This document shows, one piece after another, positions 8,455 to 17,153 of a stretch of DNA of 64,000 nt; positions within the stretch are counted from its first letter, which is position 1; each line of letters begins with the position of its first letter. Both the position numbers and the translations under genes were made by a program. The notes below the pieces were generated by a model. That model did no database searches, was not told the DNA's origin, and worked only from the letters and a program-made list of their open reading frames with translations. Source of the stretch: CAVWGP01 sp963754645 (GTDB lineage: Bacteria; Pseudomonadota; Alphaproteobacteria; Bin65); NCBI GenBank assembly GCA_963754645.1, contig CAVWGP010000004.1, forward strand, positions 62,001 through 126,000. Reading direction: 5' to 3'.

Positions 8455-10338
8455 ATGGCACAGGCACAAGCGAAAAAAGGCAGTTTTCTCGAGAATCTCG
8501 GTCGTATCTATGCGATCTACACCGGGAGCTTTATCGGCTTCACGATCCTGCTCGGCCTCTTCGAATGGGGCGGCAAACGCGCCGGCTGGGACCCCGGGGC
8601 CGTCAACAAGATCATCGGCTATTGCTTCGTTTTCATCACCATCGGCGTTTACGCACTGATCGGCTGGCTGTCGCGAACGGCCGAACTCTCCGAATACTAC
8701 GTCGCAGGCCGCAAAGTGCCGGCGTTCTACAACGGCATGGCGACGGGCGCGGATTGGATGAGCGCGGCCTCGTTCATTTCCATGGCCGGTGGTCTCTATC
8801 TCGGCGGCTATTTTGGTTTGGGTTACGTGCTCGGCTGGACCGGCGGCTATGTGCTGATCGCAACGCTGATGGCGCCGTATCTCCGCAAGTTCGGCCAGTT
8901 CACGATCCCGGACTTTCTTGGCGCGCGGTTCGGTGGCCATGGGGCGCGGTTCTGCGGCATTATCGTGCTGATAGCGGCGTCGTTCACTTATGTCGTGGCG
9001 CAGGTGTTCGGGGTCGGCATCATAACGTCGCGCTTCCTCGGCATCGGCTTCGAAGTGGCGTGTTTCGTCGGCCTGGTCGGGATTCTTGTGTGTTCGATGC
9101 TGGGCGGCATGCGGGCGGTTACTTGGACCCAAGTGGCGCAATATATCATCCTCATTATCGCCTACCTGATCCCGGTGATCTGGCTGTCGACCAAGAAGTA
9201 CGGCATTCCGATCCCCGAATTCACCTACGGTCAGGCACTGCAAGCCATCGCCGAATTCGAGCAGAAGCTCAACGTCGCATCGATCCTTCCGGCGATGGGC
9301 AACCAGCCGGTGTCCCATACGCTGCCCTTTGGAGATTTGAAGGACGGGTCATTCAGCTTGTTGGGGCCGCAGGGCTTCGTGAATTTCTTTGCGCTCGTCT
9401 TGTGCTTGATGGTGGGCACGGCGTCGCTGCCGCATATCCTCATGCGGTATTTCACCACGCCGAACGTCCAGGACGCGCGTATGTCGGTGGGCTGGGCGAT
9501 CTTCTTCATCTTCCTGCTTTACTTCACCGCGCCGGCCTATGCGGCGTTCGCAAAGCTCGAAGTGTATTCGTCCGTGATCGGGCAGCCGATAGCGCAATTG
9601 CCGGAATGGGTGAAGAATTGGCAGGCCGTCGGCGGCTTGCTGACCATCACCGACGTCAATCGCGACGGCATACTCCAGCTCAACGAGTTCCGCATCCACC
9701 AGGACATCGTCGTCCTGTCGATGCCGGAAATCGCGGGCTTGCCCTACGTCATTTCCGGCCTGGTCGCGGCCGGCGGTTTGGCGGCGGCGCTCTCAACCGC
9801 TGACGGTCTGTTGCTGGCGATCGCCAACGCGCTCAGCCACGACATCTACTACAAGATGATCGATCCCAAGGCGTCGACATTGCGCCGGCTGATCGTGGCC
9901 CGGACGCTGCTGGTCGTGGTCGCGGTCATCGCCGCCACCGTCGCCGGCACGCGACCGTCGGGCATCATCCAGATGGTGGCCTGGGCTTTTTCGTTGGCTG
10001 CGGCCGGACTGTTCGCACCGCTGGTGCTGGGCATCTGGTGGAAACGGGCAAATACAGCGGGAGCTATCGCCGGGATGATCGCGGGTTTCGGCATCTGCCT
10101 CTTCTACCTGGTGATGACGCGCTATGCCCCGCTCACCTTCGAGGCGTGGTTCGGCACCAAGCTGTGGTGGGGTATCCTCAATATCTCCTGCGGCATATTC
10201 GGTATCCCGGCAGCGTTTTTGGTGATGTATGTCGTCAGCCTCATGACCAAGGCACCGCCCCAGGAAATGCAGGACTTCATCGACTCGATCCGCATTCCCA
10301 AGGGCGATGTGCTCCACGCGGAAGGGGCCAAGGCCTGA
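8455..10338 (+). CDS. sodium:solute symporter (acetate/short carboxylate permease type)
   Basis: 627 residues with about 13 membrane segments, longer than ActP. It belongs to the SSS subfamily that pairs with DUF4212, recognised by SEYYVAGRKVPAFYNGMA, GADWMSAASF and the C-terminal AGTRPSGIIQMVAW. An inserted loop of about 60 residues (around 370-420) carries an EF-hand-like DVNRDGILQLNEF, common in this subfamily, which could bind calcium. The ribosome site AGGAG at 8446-8450 precedes the ATG. The operon ends at a hairpin terminator at 10360-10398. The substrate is inferred to be acetate or a similar acid from the family and from the neighbouring CrbS-type sensor. Confidence 0.9.
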   Translation: MAQAQAKKGSFLENLGRIYAIYTGSFIGFTILLGLFEWGGKRAGWDPGAVNKIIGYCFVFITIGVYALIGWLSRTAELSEYYVAGRKVPAFYNGMATGADWMSAASFISMAGGLYLGGYFGLGYVLGWTGGYVLIATLMAPYLRKFGQFTIPDFLGARFGGHGARFCGIIVLIAASFTYVVAQVFGVGIITSRFLGIGFEVACFVGLVGILVCSMLGGMRAVTWTQVAQYIILIIAYLIPVIWLSTKKYGIPIPEFTYGQALQAIAEFEQKLNVASILPAMGNQPVSHTLPFGDLKDGSFSLLGPQGFVNFFALVLCLMVGTASLPHILMRYFTTPNVQDARMSVGWAIFFIFLLYFTAPAYAAFAKLEVYSSVIGQPIAQLPEWVKNWQAVGGLLTITDVNRDGILQLNEFRIHQDIVVLSMPEIAGLPYVISGLVAAGGLAAALSTADGLLLAIANALSHDIYYKMIDPKASTLRRLIVARTLLVVVAVIAATVAGTRPSGIIQMVAWAFSLAAAGLFAPLVLGIWWKRANTAGAIAGMIAGFGICLFYLVMTRYAPLTFEAWFGTKLWWGILNISCGIFGIPAAFLVMYVVSLMTKAPPQEMQDFIDSIRIPKGDVLHAEGAKA

Positions 10339-10359
10339 CGGACTCGGACCTGCCACACG

Positions 10360-10398
10360 ACGCAGGGCTCGCGACACGCGGGCCCTGCGTTTCTTTTC
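10360..10398 (+). terminator. rho-independent terminator after the symporter operon
   Basis: A perfect 9-bp inverted repeat ACGCAGGGC / GCCCTGCGT (10360-10368 and 10382-10390) with a 13-nt loop is followed by TTTCTTTTC. It lies 22 nt after the permease stop codon and before the next gene at 10433. Confidence 0.8.
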
Positions 10399-10432
10399 GT
10401 GCCATGATTCCAGACTGATTGCGCGGCGGGCG

Positions 10433-10747
10433 ATGCAGGACGTTCGGTGGTCCTATTGGTTTTTTCACATCCCGAACTACGCGTTCGCGATTTTGATTTA
10501 CACGATGTTCGGGCGCTTCCTGCTTTCGTTCATTCTGCGGCCGGATACCAAAAACTACATCTACCGCTGGTTCGTGCGACTGACCGAGTGGTTCATCCGG
10601 CCGGTCGATTTCATCACGCCACGGATCATGCCGCGCATCTTGCTGCCGCCGATCGCCGCGTTCTGGCTGATCGCGCTGCGCATTGCCTTTTTCATCGCGA
10701 TGTTCTACGCGGGCCTGACGCCGCGCCCGTCGGCCCCCACCCAATAG
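10433..10747 (+). CDS. YggT-like small integral membrane protein
   Basis: 104 residues with two membrane segments and the YggT-type pattern of a conserved motif around FGRFLLSFIL and RPVDFITPRIMPRI. I chose the ATG at 10433 because longer versions run into the terminator. The role is unknown; YggT relatives have been linked to osmotic tolerance and envelope functions. The next small membrane gene begins 9 nt after its stop, so they probably form a pair. Confidence 0.7.
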   Translation: MQDVRWSYWFFHIPNYAFAILIYTMFGRFLLSFILRPDTKNYIYRWFVRLTEWFIRPVDFITPRIMPRILLPPIAAFWLIALRIAFFIAMFYAGLTPRPSAPTQ

Positions 10748-10756
10748 GCCAGCGCG

Positions 10757-11065
10757 ATGAACCTCACCTTCTTTGTTATTCTGGCCTTCTGCGTCTTCAA
10801 CGGGATGGCGTCGATACTTGCCTTGCGCTTTGTTGCCGCCCTCATTGCCGTTACCTGGCCGCTCGAGTTTCTGCCCCGCGAACCGAGCTGGCTGCTTTAC
10901 CAGTCGTCGATCGTCGTTTCGACGGCGACTTTGCTCCTAAGCGGGATTCCGGCGGCGCTCTACGAGCGCATTCTAAAGCCCGCGCCCGACGACGCGACAT
11001 CGCTCTATATTTGGCTGGCTGCGGCCGGCGTGCTCTGCCTGCCCGCGCTACAGTCCGTATTCTAA
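10757..11065 (+). CDS. hypothetical small membrane protein
   Basis: 102 residues with three hydrophobic segments (about 3-35, 45-68 and 82-100). No family recognised. It follows the YggT-like gene closely and converges with the lipoprotein gene, leaving 6 nt between the stops. Confidence 0.6.
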   Translation: MNLTFFVILAFCVFNGMASILALRFVAALIAVTWPLEFLPREPSWLLYQSSIVVSTATLLLSGIPAALYERILKPAPDDATSLYIWLAAAGVLCLPALQSVF

Positions 11066-11071
11066 CCGCCC

Positions 11072-11389
11072 CTAGGGCAAGTTCGAATAATTGACCTTGA
11101 AGCTCTGATCCTGCTGCTTTTGCACGTTGCAATCGACGTTGGCGGCTTTGCCCTCGTTCGTGTAGCCGATGATGACGGCGACGGTGCCATCCTGCAGGCT
11201 ATTGATCTTCGCCTTGTCTTGCGCCACGAATTCGGCCTTGGGCAGCTTGCTCTTGGCAAGCGTCAAGCATGCATTGTAGGCGGCGGCATCGTCTTTTGCG
11301 CTGTCGCCGCAGGCAGCGAGGGCGAGCGACCCTCCGGCGGCGAGCAGGGTCAGGCGAAATGCGGCGATCAAAGTATGTCTGGATTGCAT
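11072..11389 (-). CDS. small predicted lipoprotein
   Basis: 105 residues. A signal sequence ends in the lipobox SLALAAC, predicting lipidation at Cys and an envelope location. The mature part contains two further cysteines and a region (VAVIIGYTNEGKAANVDCNVQ) resembling a small beta-rich domain. I chose the ATG at 11389 because it directly precedes a classical positive-charge/hydrophobic signal peptide and has GGAG-like sequence upstream. The function is unknown. Confidence 0.72.
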   Translation of the reverse strand: MQSRHTLIAAFRLTLLAAGGSLALAACGDSAKDDAAAYNACLTLAKSKLPKAEFVAQDKAKINSLQDGTVAVIIGYTNEGKAANVDCNVQKQQDQSFKVNYSNLP

Positions 11390-11596
11390 ATTGTTCTCCA
11401 AGTTCGGTCGTGCGGACTGGCGCATGATTTTCCTATTTTCTCGGCGGCATTGGGTCAAGCGGGTGTACCGGCGCAAAGGCAATTCGTCGCAGAACAGCGT
11501 GGTGCTCCGTTCCCTCCGGCCATCGATTGCGCATACAATTCGTTGCGGTTTTTGCTCCGACGGATCGTGGTTCGGTGAGACGGGCAGGGCGGCAGC

Positions 11597-11974
11597 ATGG
11601 ATTTCCAGCAAATTCGCAATTGCGCCGACAATTCTATTCGCCGCGCTTTGGGTTTCACGGCCATCGCGATCTTTACGTTCATGGTTGGACTTTCCGGCGA
11701 GCCATATCTCGCCATTCGCGCCGGCGCAATTCTTGTAACGGCCACGGCCGTCACGCTTTTTGTCCGAGGCCGCAACGCACCGGGCCGCAATTACCGGCGC
11801 ACCGAAGTGTGGCTGATGATCAGGGACGAGCCTGCCATCCCGGTCGATCGAATGCAGCGATGGATCGGCGGCGCGCTCGCCGAGAGTTACTTCTGGCATG
11901 CGCGCATTGCCGCCTATCTGGCGCTGGCGATGTGGAGCATCGCATTAATCATGCGGATTGCCTTAAATTTGTAA
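11597..11974 (+). CDS. hypothetical membrane protein, paralogue of the next gene
   Basis: 125 residues with membrane segments at about 17-55 and 100-122, separated by a soluble loop containing R-x-Y-R-R-T-E-V-W. The gene at 12108 has the same layout and the matching P-Y-H-E-T-Q-L-W, then a similar GGAL/AGIL-SE segment, so the two are diverged tandem copies. The function is not recognisable. It starts at the ATG at 11597, downstream of a GGGCAGGGCGG stretch that could serve as ribosome site. Confidence 0.62.
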   Translation: MDFQQIRNCADNSIRRALGFTAIAIFTFMVGLSGEPYLAIRAGAILVTATAVTLFVRGRNAPGRNYRRTEVWLMIRDEPAIPVDRMQRWIGGALAESYFWHARIAAYLALAMWSIALIMRIALNL

Positions 11975-12107
11975 CGATGAACCGCGCGCGCAATAACGTC
12001 AATGCGCTGTATTTCGCTGATATTGCAAGATCCGCCGGGATTGAGCCTTTCTTAATCGCGCCGCCGCTAAATTCGCGCTTCGATCGTATCCGCCGGAGCG
12101 TCCCCCG

Positions 12108-12488
12108 ATGGTGCAACATGACGAGCGCATTCGCGTTCTGGCCGCGCACGCGGTGGGCCGCGGCTGCGCCAGGGCCGGCATCGCCATTGCGATGCTCACA
12201 TTCATCCTGGCCGATGCGCCGGTTTTGGCCTTGAAGACAGCGGCGCTGCTCGCGGCGCTGGTCTGGGCCGTTCTGCTGCTCCAATCCGCCCGTGCGCAAC
12301 GCACGCCCTATCACGAAACCCAACTCTGGGAATTGCTCGACGGCCGGCACGGTTGCCGCTCCGAGGAGCAGGCGCAACACCTCATCGCCGGCATCTTGAG
12401 CGAGACCTTTATCCGCTATGCGGTCTTTGCCGGCATCGGCGCGCTGCTGCTGCTGCTGCTGTGCGGCGTGGCGTGGATAATCGATTGA
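12108..12488 (+). CDS. hypothetical membrane protein, paralogue of the preceding gene
   Basis: 126 residues: N-terminal hydrophobic hairpin (about 22-60), a central loop with YHETQLWELLDG, and a C-terminal membrane segment (about 103-124). It shares layout and loop motif with the 125-residue protein at 11597. It is separated from that gene by 133 nt and from the next by a similar gap with no clear signal. Confidence 0.62.
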   Translation: MVQHDERIRVLAAHAVGRGCARAGIAIAMLTFILADAPVLALKTAALLAALVWAVLLLQSARAQRTPYHETQLWELLDGRHGCRSEEQAQHLIAGILSETFIRYAVFAGIGALLLLLLCGVAWIID

Positions 12489-12621
12489 CGATCGGCGCCG
12501 CCGGTTCCGCGATTTCCTATTCGGGACAATCGTAAAATCTCGCTAACCACAAATCGATCCAAAGCCGCTTGCATTGCTTTGCGATTTGAGATACTTTGCG
12601 TTGCAGAGTAAGTGGGGCCCG

Positions 12622-13239
12622 ATGCGCGATCTCGACAAAGCCTTGGCCGATATCGGCGAAATCCGCAGCCAGATCGCGGCCAGCACCGCGTTTCGCGGTT
12701 TCGGCCCGGCGGCGCTGACAGCGACCGGTGGCTTGGCCCTGGTAACGGCGACGGCGCAGACGATCTGGCTTGACGATCCCACGGGCCGGCCGCTGGCCTT
12801 TCTCGCCGGTTGGGTGGTCACGGCGCTGCTCGCGATCGGCATCATCTGGGTTGAAATGCGCCGGCGCGCGCGCCGCCATCATTCCGGCCTCGCCGATGCG
12901 ATGATCCACAACGCGATCGAGCATTTCATGCCCGCCGCCGCGGCCGGCTTATTGCTGCCGCTGATGTTCCTGCGTTTCGCGCCCGAAGCCGTGTGGATGC
13001 TGCCCGGCTTGTGGCAGGTCCTTGTTGGCCTCGGAATTTTCGCCACGGCCCGCTCGTTGCCGCGCGCCGTGGCGCTGGCCGGCGCCTGGTACTTCGTCGC
13101 CGGCTTCTGCGTCGTCATGCTGGCAAGCGACGGCCGCGTGCTGTCGCCCTGGGCGATGGGCGTGCCTTTCGCCGTCGGCCAGTTCATGATGGCCGCGATC
13201 CTGCACTTCGCTTTTGGAAAATCCGATGCCGAAGAATAG
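12622..13239 (+). CDS. hypothetical membrane protein in an operon with a winged-helix regulator
   Basis: 205 residues. A short N-terminal helix (RDLDKALADIGEIRSQIA) is followed by six hydrophobic segments. The ATG at 12622 follows GTGGGG; the upstream in-frame extension has no ribosome site. The 3' end overlaps the start of the regulator gene by 14 nt, so the two are translationally coupled. The combination of this membrane protein and a small MarR/ArsR-like regulator recurs in proteobacteria; the signal sensed is unknown. Confidence 0.72.
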   Translation: MRDLDKALADIGEIRSQIAASTAFRGFGPAALTATGGLALVTATAQTIWLDDPTGRPLAFLAGWVVTALLAIGIIWVEMRRRARRHHSGLADAMIHNAIEHFMPAAAAGLLLPLMFLRFAPEAVWMLPGLWQVLVGLGIFATARSLPRAVALAGAWYFVAGFCVVMLASDGRVLSPWAMGVPFAVGQFMMAAILHFAFGKSDAEE

Positions 13240-13606
13240 ACATGGGGCCGCGCCTTTCGCCTATGAGGGCCTCGACCGCGTCATCCACGAAAAGGCGCGG
13301 CTCGGCGTGCTCACGTCGCTGGTCGCGCACCCCCAGGGCCTGGCGTTCGGCGATTTGAAGCAGCTCTGCGGCCTGACGGACGGAAACCTTAGCCGGCATC
13401 TCCAAGTTTTGCAGGAGGCCGGGTTGGTCGAGATCAACAAGGGTTATCTCAACAACCGGCCGCATACGACTTGCCGCCTGACAGCGGGCGGGCGGCAGCG
13501 TTTCATCAATTACCTGTCCGTGCTCGAGCAAGTCGTGCGCGACGCGGCCAAGGCGGCGGGCGAGAAAGACAGTGCCGTGCTCCGCCATCGCGCGGCGCCC
13601 GCCTGA
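13226..13606 (+). CDS. winged-helix transcriptional regulator (MarR/ArsR-like)
   Basis: 126 residues. The core is a winged helix: H-EKARLGVLTSLV, a recognition segment LTDGNLSRHLQVLQEAGLV, and a wing with YLNNRPHTTCRLTAGGR. It starts at the ATG at 13226 inside the preceding membrane-protein gene. The gene order membrane protein - regulator - uppS is compact (28 nt to uppS), suggesting that the regulator controls its own operon. No metal-binding cysteine pair typical of ArsR sensors is visible. Confidence 0.83.
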   Translation: MPKNRHGAAPFAYEGLDRVIHEKARLGVLTSLVAHPQGLAFGDLKQLCGLTDGNLSRHLQVLQEAGLVEINKGYLNNRPHTTCRLTAGGRQRFINYLSVLEQVVRDAAKAAGEKDSAVLRHRAAPA

Positions 13607-13634
13607 ATTTTCATTTTTTTTGCGAGGAAACTCT

Positions 13635-14339
13635 ATGATACAAAGTAATTGTTGTAACAAACTTCACGTCGGCATCGTCATGGACGGCAATGGGCGCTGG
13701 GCCTCGCGCCAGGGCTTGCCGCGATCCGTCGGTCACGAAGCCGGCGTCGAAGCCGTCCGCCGCATTGCAGATGCGGCACCGGGTCTCGGCATCGACATGC
13801 TGTCCATGTTCGCCTTCTCGTCCGACAACTGGCGCCGTCCGCCGGCCGAGGTCGCCCGCATGATGGATATATTGCGCCACTATCTCCGCACCGAGACGGC
13901 GCGGCTGGTGCGCGACGGCATGCGGCTGTCGATCGTCGGCCGCCGCGACCGGCTGCCCGCCGGGCTCGCCGCCGAGATCGAGCGCGCCGAGGCCGCGACC
14001 GCGAGCGGGCGAACCCTGCATCTCCGCATCGCGGTCGACTATTCCGGGCGCGACGCGATCTTGCGCGCTGCCTTCCAGGCTAGCATCGACGAGCACCTGA
14101 CGCGCGAGGGCTTCGCCCGCCTCCTCGCCAGCGACGCGGCGCCGCGCGACGTCGATCTCGTCATCCGCACCAGCGGCGAGCGCCGCCTGTCGGATTTCCT
14201 GATCTGGGAATGCGCCTATGCCGAACTCTATTTCACCGAAACGATGTGGCCCGATTTCGACGCCGCCGACCTCGCCGAGGCGCTCGCCGATTTCCGCAAG
14301 CGCGAGCGGCGATTCGGCGGGGTGCCGAAGGCGGCGTGA
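13635..14339 (+). CDS. uppS: isoprenyl (undecaprenyl/decaprenyl) diphosphate synthase family
   Basis: 234 residues, a cis-prenyltransferase that condenses isopentenyl diphosphate onto farnesyl diphosphate. Diagnostic motifs are all present: GIVMDGNGRWA with the catalytic Asp, FSSDNWRRP, and IRTSGERRLSDFLIWE near the C-terminus. The ATG at 13635 is preceded by GCGAGGA. It is not in the usual frr-uppS-cdsA-dxr neighbourhood but follows a regulator and a membrane protein, so it may be a second copy. The position normally Ser in the final motif (WES/QSAYAEL) is Cys here, in ECAYAELYF. Confidence 0.9.
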   Translation: MIQSNCCNKLHVGIVMDGNGRWASRQGLPRSVGHEAGVEAVRRIADAAPGLGIDMLSMFAFSSDNWRRPPAEVARMMDILRHYLRTETARLVRDGMRLSIVGRRDRLPAGLAAEIERAEAATASGRTLHLRIAVDYSGRDAILRAAFQASIDEHLTREGFARLLASDAAPRDVDLVIRTSGERRLSDFLIWECAYAELYFTETMWPDFDAADLAEALADFRKRERRFGGVPKAA

Positions 14340-14361
14340 AGGCGGCGCGGCGCAAGAAAGC

Positions 14362-14438
14362 TGGTGGGCCCGGCAGGACTCGAACCTGCAACCAGACCGT
14401 TATGAGCGGCCGGCTCTAACCAATTGAGCTACGGGCCC
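14362..14438 (-). tRNA. tRNA with CAU anticodon, probably Ile2
   Basis: The minus strand folds into a complete cloverleaf: acceptor GGGCCCG/CGGGCCC, D arm GCTC/GAGC, anticodon stem GGCCG/CGGTC with loop CTCATAA (anticodon CAT), T arm GCAGG-TTCGAGT-CCTGC, and an encoded CCA at 14362-14364. CAU can be elongator Met or Ile2. The C4-G69 and C5-G68 pairs are those known to be read by TilS in E. coli Ile2, favouring Ile(CAU), which after lysidine modification reads AUA. Confidence 0.93.
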
Positions 14439-14501
14439 ACGGCGGCGGGCCGCGGCGGGAGACTGTTAGCACGAGCCGCCCGCCGGGCAAACGTTTCGGC
14501 G

Positions 14502-15797
<1,296 letters not shown>

Positions 15798-15816
15798 CGT
15801 TCACTCCTCGGACCGT

Positions 15817-15866
15817 GCGGGATTTGGCGCCGGTCATTGAAGTTGCCGGCGCCGGCGAAATCCCGC
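15817..15866 (-). promoter_or_regulatory. long leader hairpin immediately upstream of metY
   Basis: Two nested perfect inverted repeats: the outer arms of 9 bp (GCGGGATTT/AAATCCCGC) enclose an inner 8-bp stem (GGCGCCGG/CCGGCGCC) with a 12-nt loop, and 4 nt (CGCC on the RNA strand) bulge on one side. The structure sits about 11 nt before the ribosome site of metY. It does not match the SAM-II or SAH aptamer sequences I know and has no U-tract, so a translational or processing role is more likely than termination. Confidence 0.5.
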
Positions 15867-15964
15867 GCATGTTGCCGCGAATGCGGCGGCGAGGCGAGAG
15901 GAAAAAGCGCTGACCGACGGATTTTTCAGCGCACCAAACGCCGCGATCGCGCCGCCGCCGCGGG

Positions 15965-16330
15965 CTATTTGACGGTCCGCATTCTTACAATAATCCGGCC
16001 GAAGATGCGATTGTCCCAAGAAACTTCGTAGTGGAATGGCGTGTCCGCATAGCCGTAGATTTGCACGACGGACTTGCATTCGTGGACCTCGGCATTTTCC
16101 GATCGGCGTTCGGGATTGTATATGGAGAACGAACGATCCGCTTCGCCTTTTTCAGCCAGCGACTTTCGAAACATGCTATCGAGCATGCCCATGACCTTGG
16201 ATGACTCGCAGCCCGGCAGGTCACGCGACAAGTCTGGCAGCCCGAATTTTATGGCGAGGACGACGGCGACAACGAGACACGCACCGATAAAATTCGTAAT
16301 CGAAGCCCCGGCCGACACGTGTCTTAGCAT
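15965..16330 (-). CDS. hypothetical membrane-anchored small protein
   Basis: 121 residues. One N-terminal membrane segment (about 10-30) is followed by a soluble part with CESSKVMGMLDSMF, two cysteines, and a C-terminal beta-like region ending HYEVSWDNRIFGRIIVRMR. The pattern resembles small exported or anchored hypothetical proteins common in alphaproteobacteria, which have a variable N-terminus, a C-x-S motif and a sensor-like beta half. The function is unknown. GC is a little lower than in the neighbours. Confidence 0.66.
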   Translation of the reverse strand: MLRHVSAGASITNFIGACLVVAVVLAIKFGLPDLSRDLPGCESSKVMGMLDSMFRKSLAEKGEADRSFSIYNPERRSENAEVHECKSVVQIYGYADTPFHYEVSWDNRIFGRIIVRMRTVK

Positions 16331-16387
16331 TCCGGCAAAGAACGTCGGTCTGCCAGATCGCCAGGCCGCCGCATCCGAGCCTTCGCG

Positions 16388-16549
16388 CTAACGCGCCGCT
16401 TGCTGGTCGGCAACTTCTTGCCGCATTGCGGCTAGCGCTTCGCGCTTGGTATTTTCGTCGATTTCGTCGGGGGAGGATTTTCCGAAAAAATCCCGCCCGG
16501 GCTCGCTTCCGCTTGGCATCTCGACACCTGGCTCGTCACAGCGTTCCAT
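16388..16549 (-). CDS. small hydrophilic hypothetical protein (53 aa)
   Basis: A short frame on the minus strand from the ATG at 16549 to the TAG at 16388. The predicted protein is acidic and hydrophilic, with GRDFFGKSSPDEIDENTKRE followed by a helix ALAAMRQEVADQQAAR. The composition looks like a genuine small protein rather than an antisense shadow, and no better gene occupies this interval. The ribosome site is weak; an internal Met at codon 11 is an alternative start. No family recognised. Confidence 0.45.
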   Translation of the reverse strand: MERCDEPGVEMPSGSEPGRDFFGKSSPDEIDENTKREALAAMRQEVADQQAAR

Positions 16550-16636
16550 CGCCGCGATCGTTCGTCGATGGAGTATCGGACTATGCGACCCGTCGCTCGG
16601 CGGCGAGCAATATGAGTTGGCAGCCTTTAGATCGCG

Positions 16637-17107
16637 TTAACAGCGCGTCAGCCTCGGCGCGCCGCGATCGGCGCCGGTTTCGCCGGCATGGATGCGCCCG
16701 ATGCCGGCCCAGTAGGCGGCGGCTTCGCACATCGGGCAGGGCTGGGAGCTGGCGTAGATTTCGCAGCCCGAAAGATCGCGCGTGCCGAGGCGGCGGGCGG
16801 CGTCGCGGATCGCTTCCATCTCGGCATGCGCCGTGGGATCGGCGGCCGTCACGACGCGGGACGGAGCCTCGCCGACGATGCGGCCGTTCCTCACGATGGC
16901 GGCGCCATAGGCTTGGTCGCCGGCGGCGCGGGCGGTCTCGCGCATGGCGAACGCGCGCGCCATGAAGGCGGCGCGGCCCGGATCGGCCGGCTGCTCGATG
17001 TCGCGCGCGGGTTGCGCCGACGCCACGCGCCGCGCGGCCAGCACGCCCGCCACGGCAAGCGCGCCGCTCGCCAATCCGCGCCTCGATACAAACGGTCTTA
17101 CGCTCAT
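16637..17107 (-). CDS. Tat-exported nucleoside/CMP deaminase-family protein
   Basis: 156 residues. The N-terminus is a twin-arginine signal (SRRGLASGALAVAGVLAARR, cleavage predicted near ASAQPA). The mature domain is a cytidine deaminase-like fold with the zinc motifs P-T-A-H-A-E and S-S-Q-P-C-P-M-C, giving His, Glu and two Cys of the active site. Most deaminases are cytosolic; export to the periplasm is unusual and the substrate is unknown. I chose the ATG at 17107 over an upstream in-frame start because it begins the signal peptide. Confidence 0.82.
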   Translation of the reverse strand: MSVRPFVSRRGLASGALAVAGVLAARRVASAQPARDIEQPADPGRAAFMARAFAMRETARAAGDQAYGAAIVRNGRIVGEAPSRVVTAADPTAHAEMEAIRDAARRLGTRDLSGCEIYASSQPCPMCEAAAYWAGIGRIHAGETGADRGAPRLTRC

Positions 17108-17153
17108 GAAACGCCTCCGATACAATGATCTCACCGACAGCGAGGGGACAGCC

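Noticed and set aside
14362..14438. Elongator tRNA-Met
   Set aside because: The anticodon CAU is shared, but the C4-G69 and C5-G68 pairs favour Ile2; not fully excluded.
15798..15900. SAM-II or SAH riboswitch upstream of metY
   Set aside because: A strong hairpin is present, but none of the conserved aptamer sequences that I know are visible.
16426..16965. Plus-strand open frames upstream of and within the deaminase gene
   Set aside because: Arg/Ser-rich shadow composition; the minus strand carries the deaminase and a small protein.
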